From Oligoflexia bacterium (GTDB lineage Bacteria > Bdellovibrionota > Bacteriovoracia > Bacteriovoracales > Bacteriovoracaceae), in NCBI GenBank assembly GCA_024229115.1, contig JAAEST010000103.1, forward strand, positions 310,001 to 374,000: DNA of 64,000 bases, written 5' to 3'. The position numbers and the translations under genes are program-made. Of the stretch, positions 53,099 through 62,227 are shown in pieces. The notes beneath the pieces are model-generated. The model worked only from the letters and a program-made list of their open reading frames with translations. It was not told where the DNA came from and made no database searches. How positions within the stretch are numbered: the stretch's first letter is position 1; each line of letters begins with the position of its first letter.

Positions 53099-53931
53099 CA
53101 GTAGTTTTTGGGGCCAACGGACAGTTGGGGAGCACATTTAAAAAGATTAAGCCGGAATACTCATTCTTCACTTCAGAGAATGTTGATATTACAAAGCTTG
53201 ATCAGCTCGAAGAGGTTCTTTCAAAGCAAGCGAAAGGTTCCTATGTAATTAATTGTGCCGCTTATACTGCTGTTGATAAGGCCGAAGAAAATAGTGAGCT
53301 TGCCCAGCAAGTAAATAGTGAAGCTGTTAAGAATATGGCGTTACTTTGTAAGAAGTATGGGCTTCGCCTAATTCATTTCTCTACCGACTATGTATTTAAT
53401 GGTGAGGGAAGTGAGCCATATACTGAAGATCAAAAGACTTCTCCTCTTGGTGTCTATGGAGAAACTAAGTTAAATGGTGAAAATGAAATACGCAATCATC
53501 TTGAGGACTTCGTAATCATCCGTACTTCATGGGTCTATTCTGAATTTGGAAATAATTTCCTTAAAACGATGATCAAACTTTCAGACAGAGAAAGTTTAAA
53601 TGTTGTTAATGACCAATTGGGGACACCAACATATACCGATGATATTGTAACAATCACTTTAAGCATTAAGGATAACTTTGAAAAAGTGAAGGGAGAGATC
53701 TTTCATTTTTCAAATGAAGGGCAGATTTCTTGGTATGACTTTGCTTGTGAGATAATGAAGCAAGTTAATTCAGACTGTCAGATCAATCCAATTCCTTCAT
53801 CTGAGTACCCGACACCTGCCAAGAGACCGAAGTACTCTGTTCTAAGTAAAGAAAAACTAAAAAATAAATTAAATATTACCATTCCTGAGTGGAAAGAGAG
53901 TTTAAAGCTATGTCTAAAAAATATGTCTTAG
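53095..53931 (+). CDS. rmlD: dTDP-4-dehydrorhamnose reductase
   Basis: 278 residues, SDR. VFGANGQLGSTFKK binds NAD(P)H, NCAAYTAVDKAEEN, FSTDYVFNGEG and GVYGETKLNGENEI (Y-x3-K) are RmlD motifs, and RTSWVYSEFGNNFLKTM confirms the family. It reduces the 4-keto group to give dTDP-L-rhamnose. Overlaps rmlC by four bases and rmlB by 22. Confidence 0.95.
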   Translation: MTVVFGANGQLGSTFKKIKPEYSFFTSENVDITKLDQLEEVLSKQAKGSYVINCAAYTAVDKAEENSELAQQVNSEAVKNMALLCKKYGLRLIHFSTDYVFNGEGSEPYTEDQKTSPLGVYGETKLNGENEIRNHLEDFVIIRTSWVYSEFGNNFLKTMIKLSDRESLNVVNDQLGTPTYTDDIVTITLSIKDNFEKVKGEIFHFSNEGQISWYDFACEIMKQVNSDCQINPIPSSEYPTPAKRPKYSVLSKEKLKNKLNITIPEWKESLKLCLKNMS

Positions 53932-54908
53932 TTACTGGGGGAGCCGGATTTATCGGATCTAACTTTGTTCATCTATTTCTTAAGAAGCATGATTATCATG
54001 TGGTGAATCTTGATCTTCTTACTTATGCAGGAAATCTTGAGAATCTTAAGGGTGTCGATGAAAGTAAGTATACTTTTGTAGAAGGTGATATTTGTGATCG
54101 AGACTTAGTAGAAAAGCTTTTTAATGAATATGATTTTCATGGAGTGATTCATTTTGCTGCTGAATCTCATGTTGATAATTCTATTTCAGGACCAGGGGCA
54201 TTTATTCGCACCAATGTTAATGGAACATTTACTCTCTTAGATGTGGCCAGAAATCATTGGATGGAAAAGCCATTTACTTTCAAAGAGGGAAAAGCTGGTT
54301 GTCGCTTTCACCACATTTCTACAGACGAAGTCTATGGGACATTAGGAGAAACAGGTCTTTTTATGGAGACAACTCCTTATGCTCCAAATTCACCTTACTC
54401 AGCTTCAAAAGCATCTTCCGATATGATCGTAAGAAGCTATTTTCATACTTATGGGATGAATGTTGTGACTACGAATTGCTCAAATAATTATGGGCCAAGA
54501 CAACATGGTGAAAAGTTAATACCTACAATTATTAGAAATGCCATTGCTGGCAATCCAATTCCTATTTATGGAGATGGAAAGAATATTCGTGATTGGCTCT
54601 TCGTTGATGATCACTGTGAAGCTATTGATCTTGTTTTCCATCAAGGACGTTCAGGTGAAACTTATAATGTTGGTGGAGATGAAGAGAAAACGAATTTAGA
54701 AGTTGTTGATACTATTTGTGGTCTTCTTGATGAGATTAAGCCTAAAGAAAGTGGAAGTTATAAAGACCTCATTACTTTTGTAGCCGATAGACCTGGCCAC
54801 GATAGAAGATATGCCATTGATGCAACAAAGCTAAAAACAGAGCTAAATTGGAAAGCAGCAGAGTCATTTGATACCGGTATTAAAAAGCTTTTAGACTTTC
54901 TCCTCTAG
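53910..54908 (+). CDS. rmlB: dTDP-glucose 4,6-dehydratase
   Basis: 332 residues from the ATG at 53910 (MSKKYVLVTGG); an ATG-less extension 21 bases earlier is unlikely. VTGGAGFIGSNFVHLFL, HFAAESHVDNSI, HISTDEVYGTLG, SPYSASKASSDMIVRSY and NCSNNYGPRQHGEKLIP are all canonical. It dehydrates dTDP-glucose to dTDP-4-keto-6-deoxyglucose, using tightly bound NAD. It lies last of the four rml genes and overlaps rmlD by 22 bases; a GT-C enzyme gene follows 14 bases later. Confidence 0.97.
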   Translation: MSKKYVLVTGGAGFIGSNFVHLFLKKHDYHVVNLDLLTYAGNLENLKGVDESKYTFVEGDICDRDLVEKLFNEYDFHGVIHFAAESHVDNSISGPGAFIRTNVNGTFTLLDVARNHWMEKPFTFKEGKAGCRFHHISTDEVYGTLGETGLFMETTPYAPNSPYSASKASSDMIVRSYFHTYGMNVVTTNCSNNYGPRQHGEKLIPTIIRNAIAGNPIPIYGDGKNIRDWLFVDDHCEAIDLVFHQGRSGETYNVGGDEEKTNLEVVDTICGLLDEIKPKESGSYKDLITFVADRPGHDRRYAIDATKLKTELNWKAAESFDTGIKKLLDFLL

Positions 54909-54922
54909 TTTTAATATTCAAA

Positions 54923-56311
54923 ATGAATAAGAATACACTCTTTATTCTTTCGATTATGGTTACGCTGATTTTGAGGGTGATCTACATTGGTAATTCTTCA
55001 TTTATTAGTGACGAGGCCCTCTTTCTAACAAAGGCCATTGAGTCTAATCAAATAGGAGAGTGGTTCACCCTTGGCTTAAAAGGTAAAATGGGAATCCATT
55101 ATGGTCCGATTGCCATGCTCTATTTTAAGATCCTTATCTTCCTTTCAAAAGACATTTTCACTCTGCACTTATTAAATACTTTCTTTGTTACCTTCATGAC
55201 CATTATTGGTTCTTATTTTCTCTTTGTGAGATCTTTAAAATTGAGTAAGTGGCTCATTCCAATTGTTCTTCTTTCTCCCTATTTTTGGTTTTATTCGAGA
55301 AACCTTTGGGATAACTCGATCAATATTCCTCTTGGAATTATGTGCTTAGGATTTTTCACGACATTTTTAAAAGAGAAGAAACCGATCTATGCACTTTTCT
55401 TTACAGTTCTTCTTAACTGTATGGTTCAAGTTCATTTAATGAGTCTTGCTTTTGTGGCTCCGCTCCTTCTAAGCTATCTTTTCTTCTATCGTCATTGGAT
55501 TATTGAAAAGTTTAAATACTCTCTTGGAATTCTTGTCGTAAACGCTCTTGTGGCCTTTCCTTATCTGAAATACTTATTAAGTGTTGATGGTTTAGAAGCT
55601 TCTCAAGGAGTTGGCGGAAGTCGAGCGATATTCTTTCCTTTCTTCTCGGGAAGAGTATTCAGTCTCTTTGATTACTCTTACTTTCTCGGAAAGGGATGGC
55701 ATAAGAGTCTTTTTAGTGGATCAGAGTTTCTACTTGGTCCTTTTATGGTTGTTAGCTGGATTGCTTTTCCACTGGTTTATTTTGGGCTCTATCAGATTTT
55801 TAAAAAGAGAAATTTTGATGAGAGTAATAAAATTCTTCTCATTGTCAGTATTTCTACTTTTGTTCTTCATCTAATTCTTTGTTTTATGAGTAATCTCTAT
55901 ACTCATCCTCATTATTACAATGGTGTTATTGCTCTCACGGTAATGCTATTTGGGATTGGTTTAAACAAGCTTTTGGAGTCGAATATAAAAGTCGTTTCCA
56001 TTTATGCTCTTTCTCTTTTTATTGGGATAGTTTCGATACACTCCTATGTTGATATTCATGGCGGGAGTAGAAAACTTCATTACGGTCATACTCTTAAAGA
56101 CTTAAATACAGCAGCACAAAAGATTACTCAATTAAAACAAGATGGTGTTGTTGAGAGAAAAACTTTTCACACCGACAAATTTCCTGAAGGGATAGACACT
56201 ATTGTGAAGCTTAAAATTCTTCAGGGTTTAAAGACTGAAGCAATCTATTCTAAAATCAAATTAAACTATCTGAATGATCAAACTAACCATTTAAAGATTG
56301 AGACTGAGTAG
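54923..56311 (+). CDS. GT-C membrane glycosyltransferase (GT39/ArnT-like)
   Basis: 462 residues with about ten to eleven TM segments. SFISDEALFLTKAIE after TM1 places an acidic D-E pair in the first periplasmic loop, the usual GT-C catalytic position, and GIHYGPIAMLYFKIL resembles the following jewel of GT39/GT83 proteins. A polar C-terminal tail (last ~85 residues) is periplasmic or cytoplasmic. Such enzymes transfer a sugar from a polyprenyl-phosphate donor to a lipid, glycan or protein at the periplasmic face. The DPM1-like protein at 57758-59239 could supply the donor. It overlaps the convergent gene by 29 bases. Confidence 0.78.
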   Translation: MNKNTLFILSIMVTLILRVIYIGNSSFISDEALFLTKAIESNQIGEWFTLGLKGKMGIHYGPIAMLYFKILIFLSKDIFTLHLLNTFFVTFMTIIGSYFLFVRSLKLSKWLIPIVLLSPYFWFYSRNLWDNSINIPLGIMCLGFFTTFLKEKKPIYALFFTVLLNCMVQVHLMSLAFVAPLLLSYLFFYRHWIIEKFKYSLGILVVNALVAFPYLKYLLSVDGLEASQGVGGSRAIFFPFFSGRVFSLFDYSYFLGKGWHKSLFSGSEFLLGPFMVVSWIAFPLVYFGLYQIFKKRNFDESNKILLIVSISTFVLHLILCFMSNLYTHPHYYNGVIALTVMLFGIGLNKLLESNIKVVSIYALSLFIGIVSIHSYVDIHGGSRKLHYGHTLKDLNTAAQKITQLKQDGVVERKTFHTDKFPEGIDTIVKLKILQGLKTEAIYSKIKLNYLNDQTNHLKIETE

Positions 56312-57695
56312 ACTTCTTATTTCTTTTATAAAGGTATATTGAAATATAAGTCGCAATCATAAGAGTAATGAGAAAGAGTGAAAACTTTGTTACACCCTTA
56401 TATGACTCTTTACTGAGCATGTCAGAATAAAGATATGGCCATAAATCTTGTCCATTAAGTGCCGTCGCTCGAGAACCATAGACAAGAGCACGGAAGGCAA
56501 CAGAAACCGCTAGACCTAGAGCAAAAAGTGTTTTTCCAATAGTTCCAGACTTTTCAAAGAGAAAAATAGAAGCAAAAGCTAAGAGTGGAAAAATAATTGA
56601 GAGGTAACGAGGACCTGAGGTTCCTCCTCCATGCCATCCACCAAATTGAGCATTCATGATAAGAAGAAGAATAAAACTAGAAACACTAAAAATATAAAGC
56701 TGAGTTTCAGTTTGATTTAACTTCTTTCTAAGAGCTAGATAAGCCCCTTGAGCTATAGTGATAAGTATCCAAGGATTAGTGAAAAGGATTCCTCTTTCGG
56801 CACCAAAGAGAAGCTTTACAAAGTTTGTATGCGAAACTCCAAGTGAGAATATTCCCCAAAGATTTTTCTCTTCATGAGTGACATCTTGAAAAAGAGGGTT
56901 TTGAAACATATTTGGAATTTTAAATGGAGAGCCAAAGCAAGCGGTATGGTACCAAACCCAAAGAACTCCAGGAAAAATTCCACCGATAACAAAATCTTTA
57001 ATCCAGTAAATATTTTTTTCAGTGCTTATAATCCACCACAGAAGTGCCGGAAGAAAGAGGGCCACTGAGTAGTCATTGAGTAAGGAGAAGCCAAAGAAGA
57101 GACCAACTAATCCGTATCTTTTCTTTAAAACAAAATATGCCATGAACATAAGGAGATGGGCGGTCAGACCATGTCCAAAATAGAAGTTCATAAACTGAGA
57201 AGCCGTGTTGCCATAGAGAATTGCAAGTGCTCCAAATAATAATGAATAGTAAGAAGGATTCATTCCGTTTGGAATATCCTTACTCCACTCATAAAGTAAG
57301 AGAGTAATAATAAGAAAAGGAATAATTTGAAAGATAAGTGAGATGACTACTCTAGGAGTTGAAGTAACTTTAGAAGTTTTTAAACCGTTTTTGAATTTCT
57401 GTTTACGATCAAATTTCGCAAAGTAGTCGAGGATAAAGAAAACGGGCATGGCCATAAACATGGCCCCTGGTGATTTGTTAGAATAATAATTCCCGTCAGG
57501 AGTTTGAGACCAGTCTATTGTCCAATCAACATAATCATTAATTTTGAATGTTCCTTGTTCGGCCATCGCACGCATTGTTGCAAAGCGTGACATCTCATTA
57601 GTCGCACCATCCTGTCTTGAAGCGATATTCAGGATGAGAAATAAGATCAGTAGCGGTAAAATCGTACTTTTTTTAATGATTTCAAGATTTAGCAT
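56283..57695 (-). CDS. GT-C-like membrane glycosyltransferase
   Basis: About 470 residues from the ATG at 57695; the frame extends to a TTG at 57710 but without a ribosome site. Some ten TM segments. After TM1 the loop NEMSRFATMRAMAEQGTFKI and DGNYYSNKSPGAMFMAMPVFF matches a bacterial group of uncharacterised GT-C-like proteins in which an acidic residue and a K-S-P motif are conserved. GAERGILFTNPW lies in a later loop. A role in polyprenyl-phosphate-sugar-dependent glycosylation is likely, with substrate unknown. Divergent from the DPM1-like gene with ~62 bases between. Confidence 0.7.
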   Translation of the reverse strand: MLNLEIIKKSTILPLLILFLILNIASRQDGATNEMSRFATMRAMAEQGTFKINDYVDWTIDWSQTPDGNYYSNKSPGAMFMAMPVFFILDYFAKFDRKQKFKNGLKTSKVTSTPRVVISLIFQIIPFLIITLLLYEWSKDIPNGMNPSYYSLLFGALAILYGNTASQFMNFYFGHGLTAHLLMFMAYFVLKKRYGLVGLFFGFSLLNDYSVALFLPALLWWIISTEKNIYWIKDFVIGGIFPGVLWVWYHTACFGSPFKIPNMFQNPLFQDVTHEEKNLWGIFSLGVSHTNFVKLLFGAERGILFTNPWILITIAQGAYLALRKKLNQTETQLYIFSVSSFILLLIMNAQFGGWHGGGTSGPRYLSIIFPLLAFASIFLFEKSGTIGKTLFALGLAVSVAFRALVYGSRATALNGQDLWPYLYSDMLSKESYKGVTKFSLFLITLMIATYISIYLYKRNKKSTQSQSLNG

Positions 57696-57757
57696 ATATT
57701 TTCTATTCAACTGGTGTGTCTTTTTGATATTTTACTTAGATAAATCAGGAAAGTCAT

Positions 57758-59239
57758 ATGCAGATTAGCCGCTCAGGGCAAAAAATAACATTTGATGTCA
57801 ATCATGAGGCCATCGAAGAACTCTTAAAAATTAAAAAAGAGAAGGGAGACGACTTTCCTAAATTTGGTGTTTTAGTTCTTACTTATAATGCCTCTCAATT
57901 TTTAGAGAAGACTCTCGATAGAATTCCAAAAGAGGCTGCCGAATTAATTTCTGAAATCTTTGTCTTTGATGATAATAGTCCGGACAAAACTTATGAAGTA
58001 GCTAAAGAAATTAAGAAAGGAAACTTCTGGGAAGATAAACTTTCAATTTTTAAGAACTCCAAAAACTTAAGATATGGTGGTAATCAAAAAGTGGGTTATC
58101 GTTATGGAGTAGATCGTGGCATGGATTACATCATCATGCTTCATGGTGATGGGCAATATGCTCCAGAGTATATTCCAGATCTTATGTATCCAGCGGTGAA
58201 AGAAAAGAAAGAAGTTGTTTTTGCTTCTCGTATGATGAGAAAGAAGCAGGCCTTAAAAGGGGGAATGCCTCTTTATAAATTTGTGGGAAATCAAGTTCTA
58301 ACAAAGTTTGAAAACTTTATCTTGGGAACAAAACTCTATGAATTTCATTCAGGTTATAGAATGTATTCAGCGAAAGTGCTTAAGAGTCTTCCACTTGAAG
58401 CCAATACTGATGAATTTCACTTTGATACGCAAATCATTATTCAGTGCCGACATTTAGGAATTCAGATAAAAGAAGTTCCTATTAATACTTTCTACGGCGA
58501 TGAAGAATGTAATGTTGATGGCTTTCGCTACGCTTGGGATGTTGTAAAATCGGTAATTCGTTATCGATTATTTCAACTTCATATTACTCAAGAAGCTTCT
58601 TATATTTTAGATCAAGATGCGATCTATTCGAGAAAGAAGAGTCCTTATAGTTCACACGCTAAGATTCTTAAAATGATTAAGAAAGATTCGAGTGTTCTTT
58701 GTGTTGATGATTATAACGACCTATTAAAATCTGCGATTGAATCAAAGGATTGTTCTTATCAAGGGATGGATAAAGCAGATATCAAATTTGATAAATCAAA
58801 TAAGAAAGACTTCTTGGTTTTACCAGATGTTCTTAATAAAGTTGCAGATCCTAAGAAGGTCCTCTTTGATTTGAAAGACTCACTTAAGACAGATGGAACA
58901 TTGATTATCTCAGTTCCAAATATTGTGATGTGGGTTTATCGTTTCCATTTCTTTATGGGAAGATTTAACTATGATCAAAAAGGTGCGATGGATAAGTATA
59001 ATCTAAGGTTTTATACTAAATTCTCAATTGTGAATTTATTAAAGGCCTGTGGTTACGAGATTAAGTCTATCGAACCAACATCATTACCATTTGAAGTAGT
59101 TTTTGCTTCTTCAGGGAAAAGTAAATTTCTAAGACTGGTAGATTCTGTTTACTACAGATTTGCTAAGTTCTACCACAAACTCTTCTCATATGAGTTTGTA
59201 GTTTCAGCAAAGCCTGTAACTTTCTCAAAAGAAAGCTAG
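57758..59239 (+). CDS. DPM1-like GT2 synthase fused to a degenerate methyltransferase-like domain
   Basis: 493 residues. Residues ~35-270 form a GT2 domain of the dolichol-phosphate-mannose synthase type: VLVLTYNASQFLEKTL, FDDNSPDKT (70-78), MLHGDGQYAPEYI (DxD at 131) and LYEFHSGYRMYS. Residues ~300-450 look like a class I methyltransferase: LPDVLNKVADPKKVL, LIISVPNI (382-389), GRFNYDQKGAMDKYNLRFYT. However motif I, normally V-L-D-x-G-x-G, reads SSVLCVDDYNDL (311-322) without glycines, so SAM binding is doubtful. The GT2 part lacks a C-terminal TM anchor. It probably makes polyprenyl-phosphate sugar for the GT-C enzymes around it. AGGAAAG precedes the ATG. Confidence 0.82.
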   Translation: MQISRSGQKITFDVNHEAIEELLKIKKEKGDDFPKFGVLVLTYNASQFLEKTLDRIPKEAAELISEIFVFDDNSPDKTYEVAKEIKKGNFWEDKLSIFKNSKNLRYGGNQKVGYRYGVDRGMDYIIMLHGDGQYAPEYIPDLMYPAVKEKKEVVFASRMMRKKQALKGGMPLYKFVGNQVLTKFENFILGTKLYEFHSGYRMYSAKVLKSLPLEANTDEFHFDTQIIIQCRHLGIQIKEVPINTFYGDEECNVDGFRYAWDVVKSVIRYRLFQLHITQEASYILDQDAIYSRKKSPYSSHAKILKMIKKDSSVLCVDDYNDLLKSAIESKDCSYQGMDKADIKFDKSNKKDFLVLPDVLNKVADPKKVLFDLKDSLKTDGTLIISVPNIVMWVYRFHFFMGRFNYDQKGAMDKYNLRFYTKFSIVNLLKACGYEIKSIEPTSLPFEVVFASSGKSKFLRLVDSVYYRFAKFYHKLFSYEFVVSAKPVTFSKES

Positions 59240-60702
59240 TTGCCGCACTTATAAAGAGTCCAGATTTTAGATCTCTTTAAATACTTAAAGTATTTTTCGT
59301 TTAAGACAAAACGTGGATAAGATGCATATTCAAGCTTACATCGATCGTTTTTAAGAAGCTCTAAAATATAGCTAAAGCTACTGGTAAAAACCCAGCGTGT
59401 TTCATTAATATTCTTTAGTTCAGAAATAAAGGCCTCTTTATTTTCTTTGATATAGAACTGCTTAAAAGGTTTTCTTTGATAAAACTTCATCTCATCACGA
59501 ATATAGCTAAGAGTGTAGAGCTTTTTGATATCTATATTATTTTTATAAATATGCTTATAGAAATTGATCGGAGTATAGGCTGGCTTAGTCGATGAGATGA
59601 TAAGTCCACCAAAATTAGCGATTAAAGCTAAAGAGAGTAGAACCTTAATCGCCTTATTTTTAAAAAGACTAAGGTTATTTTCTTCAAGAAACATGGCCAG
59701 GAAGACGGGAGCGAAAACACCTAGTGCGAATATGAACCTTAGCTCTTTGTGTCCAATAGCACTGTGGATAATAAAATAAGGAAGAGTAATCCACGTTAAG
59801 TAATGCTTTGGTTTTCTAAACCAGGCCCAAAAGAAAGGAATGGTAAAAATTAAACTATAAGGCGGAATCCCTTTCGCGACACTCTTTGTAATATAATAAT
59901 ACCAAGGCGAAACTCCGAATTGAGCAGCAACACCATCAAAGATATTGGCCTTAAGATAATTCCAAGAAGTAAATGTCCATTCACCATATCCGATATAATC
60001 AATCCCCGAGGATAGAGCAATTGTGATTGCGATAAAGGCACAGCTTAAGATAAATTTTGAAATTTTGATCTTCTTGGTAACAAGAGGCCAAACGAGGGCA
60101 AAGAAAACCATGACTCCTGTTTGAAATCTTAGTATGTATGATAGTCCAAAGAAGAAACCTGAGAGGATTGATTGCTTTGATTCAAATTTAGTGAAGTCTC
60201 TTAGTTGAAGAAGTCCAAAGATAAAGAAAGTAATACTTAGGTTCTCTGCTGTTGTTCTGGCATGAAAGAAAGGCAGGTACCACATAGTCATCATAAAGAA
60301 GACGAGGATATTTTTATTTATCTTCTCTTTCACAAAAGTCGTCGCATACTTCGTAAAATGAAAGAGAGAGTAGAGAGCTAACGTCGAACAGATGAGGCGG
60401 AGAAATGTTGCTAGTATGAAGGGACTTTCTATTCCAATAAAGCGAAATGCTTTTGCCACAAGGTAGAAGGCATAAGGTTGAAGCCAAGGACGAATTTGAG
60501 CTCCATGTTCCCAAGAGAGCTCATTAACAGGGAATTCTCCTAGCTTAAAACTCATGAGTCTAAAGATTCCTAAATGTTCATCTGGACGATGCCATCCTTC
60601 ACTAAAGATTATAGCGAGAATGTGAAAGAAAAGACTAAAGAGAAAGGCTTTTTTAAAGAATGTATTTTCATCAATATTAAGAATTTCTTCTAATTTCTTC
60701 AT
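59236..60702 (-). CDS. GT22-like (Alg9/PIG-B superfamily) membrane mannosyltransferase
   Basis: 488 residues with about nine to eleven TM segments. HRPDEHLGIF (38-47) in the first loop is the H-x-D-E motif, WEHGAQIRPWLQP matches the following acceptor loop, and HKELRF (318-323) is the diagnostic HKExRF of the GPI/N-glycan mannosyltransferase superfamily. Eukaryotic members use dolichol-phosphate-mannose; a polyprenyl-phosphate donor is expected here. It is one of three paralogues in 4.4 kb. The C-terminus ends with a small domain rich in K and Y that is conserved among the three (CxLxYxxxP). Its ATG overlaps the stop of the upstream paralogue (ATGA). Confidence 0.82.
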   Translation of the reverse strand: MKKLEEILNIDENTFFKKAFLFSLFFHILAIIFSEGWHRPDEHLGIFRLMSFKLGEFPVNELSWEHGAQIRPWLQPYAFYLVAKAFRFIGIESPFILATFLRLICSTLALYSLFHFTKYATTFVKEKINKNILVFFMMTMWYLPFFHARTTAENLSITFFIFGLLQLRDFTKFESKQSILSGFFFGLSYILRFQTGVMVFFALVWPLVTKKIKISKFILSCAFIAITIALSSGIDYIGYGEWTFTSWNYLKANIFDGVAAQFGVSPWYYYITKSVAKGIPPYSLIFTIPFFWAWFRKPKHYLTWITLPYFIIHSAIGHKELRFIFALGVFAPVFLAMFLEENNLSLFKNKAIKVLLSLALIANFGGLIISSTKPAYTPINFYKHIYKNNIDIKKLYTLSYIRDEMKFYQRKPFKQFYIKENKEAFISELKNINETRWVFTSSFSYILELLKNDRCKLEYASYPRFVLNEKYFKYLKRSKIWTLYKCGN

Positions 60703-62123
60703 TCACATTTCCATAAGATATTCATTTTGAACTTGTTATATCTTCTTTCTGATAACCAACTCGTAAAGAAGGGCTCATCAGAATATAAAATTTTACAAGT
60801 TTCAATATTATTAAGAAGAGTTTTAAACTTTCCTCTTTCGGTAAAAAAGAATCCACCTTTCTTAGCAAAATTTTCTAATTGCTGATCTTTAATCTGTTCT
60901 AGTTTTGGAACAAACTTTAGATAGAAGTGTGGTGTTAGTCCTGCCATATCATAAGGAGTTCGAGAGCTATTATAATAGAGCTTCTCAATAGCTGGAATAT
61001 GGTAGTTGCTCTTCAGGAAATTATAACGAGAGTCTACTGGCTTAAAAGCACTGAATAAGAGAATGACATTGAGAAAGATAAAAATACGATAAATGACTTT
61101 GAATACTTTTTCCTTCAAAGGGATGAGATCAATTAAATTTGCAATTGCAAAAGGAATAAAAGGAATGAGAGGGAAGAGAAAGCGCCATTCCTTATGTCCA
61201 ATTATTGAATGGATGATAAAAAAGAAGAGAGTCGAAAAGGTAAACCAAGAGTTTGGTTTTCTTATCCATGAGATAAGAAAAGAAAGAATAACAAAGATAC
61301 CTATTGGGTGAATAAGTTTTTTTAATGAGGCACTAAAATAATACCACCAAGGTGAAACTCCATAATTAGAAGCTTTATTACTAATAATATTTTGAGAAAA
61401 GTATTCATAAGGTGCAAATGTCCAATCCCCATAACCCCAATAATCTATAAAAACACTTAATCCAATAACTGCTAAAGTTGAGGCGGTCATGATAAATAGC
61501 TGAGGTATAGATTTTTGCTTATTAATGAGTGCCCAAAGACACATTCCGAAAATAAGAAACCCTATGTGATAGCGTAAGAGAAAACTTAGTCCGAAAAGAA
61601 TACCGATTAGAAGAGCAATCCTCTTTTGCTTATTCTCAAAGTTAAGAAAGTGAATAAGGGCAAAAACAAAGATTGATGTCCCAAGAGCTTCTGATGAAAG
61701 TCTGGCATGAAGAAAAGGTAGCGGCCAAAGAAGAAGAGATGAAAAAATCGCAATTTTCTCTAAGTTTCTTTGGGGGTTTCTTTGATAGAAGTATTTGGCC
61801 AAATAAAGAGAGCTTAAGAAACCAATGACAACACTAACAAGCCTTAGAAAGAAAGTGTAAGTGAAAGGATTCGTTAAACCCATCGCTCTCAATGGTGCAG
61901 TTAAATAATAGTAGAAAAAAACCTGAGTCCATGGACGCATCTTTGCTTGATATTCCCAAGGAAGTGCTGACTCTGGAGTCGTCCCTAATTTATACCCAAG
62001 AAATTCTAAGATTTGATAATGTTCATCTGGATGTAAGTGACCAACACTGAAAAAAAGAGCAATGCAATGAAAGAGCAATGAGATAAGAATCCAATGTCTA
62101 TATTGTTGAAAGAATGCCTTCAT
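60699..62123 (-). CDS. GT22-like membrane mannosyltransferase, second paralogue
   Basis: 474 residues, similar topology to its neighbours. HPDEHYQILEFLGYKLG (31-47) is a full GT22 first-loop motif, PWEYQAKMRPWTQ the second, and HKEWRFLFP the HKExRF signature. Of the three copies it keeps the most canonical HPDE and HKE-RF sequences. It starts 104 bases from the divergent third copy and is translationally coupled to 59236-60702. Substrate unknown; mannose transfer to a lipid or glycan at the outer face of the inner membrane is inferred from the family. Confidence 0.84.
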   Translation of the reverse strand: MKAFFQQYRHWILISLLFHCIALFFSVGHLHPDEHYQILEFLGYKLGTTPESALPWEYQAKMRPWTQVFFYYYLTAPLRAMGLTNPFTYTFFLRLVSVVIGFLSSLYLAKYFYQRNPQRNLEKIAIFSSLLLWPLPFLHARLSSEALGTSIFVFALIHFLNFENKQKRIALLIGILFGLSFLLRYHIGFLIFGMCLWALINKQKSIPQLFIMTASTLAVIGLSVFIDYWGYGDWTFAPYEYFSQNIISNKASNYGVSPWWYYFSASLKKLIHPIGIFVILSFLISWIRKPNSWFTFSTLFFFIIHSIIGHKEWRFLFPLIPFIPFAIANLIDLIPLKEKVFKVIYRIFIFLNVILLFSAFKPVDSRYNFLKSNYHIPAIEKLYYNSSRTPYDMAGLTPHFYLKFVPKLEQIKDQQLENFAKKGGFFFTERGKFKTLLNNIETCKILYSDEPFFTSWLSERRYNKFKMNILWKCE

Positions 62124-62227
62124 TACGTCCTAATTAGTGACATCAAGTGTCTAAAAACGATTTTGTTTCTTTAATAAGTACCATTTTAGATGATATAAAT
62201 GAATAAATACAATTAAAGAAAGAGTTT
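62124..62227. promoter_or_regulatory. Divergent promoter region between two GT22 genes
   Basis: 104 AT-rich bases. On the plus strand TTAATA (62171-62176), a 17-base spacer and TATAAA (62194-62199) form a moderate sigma-70 type promoter with a start near 62206. On the minus strand TTGTAT, 18 bases and TAAAAT form a weaker pair. A short interrupted inverted repeat, GACA-TCAAG-TGTC, lies close to the minus-strand ATG. Confidence 0.4.
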
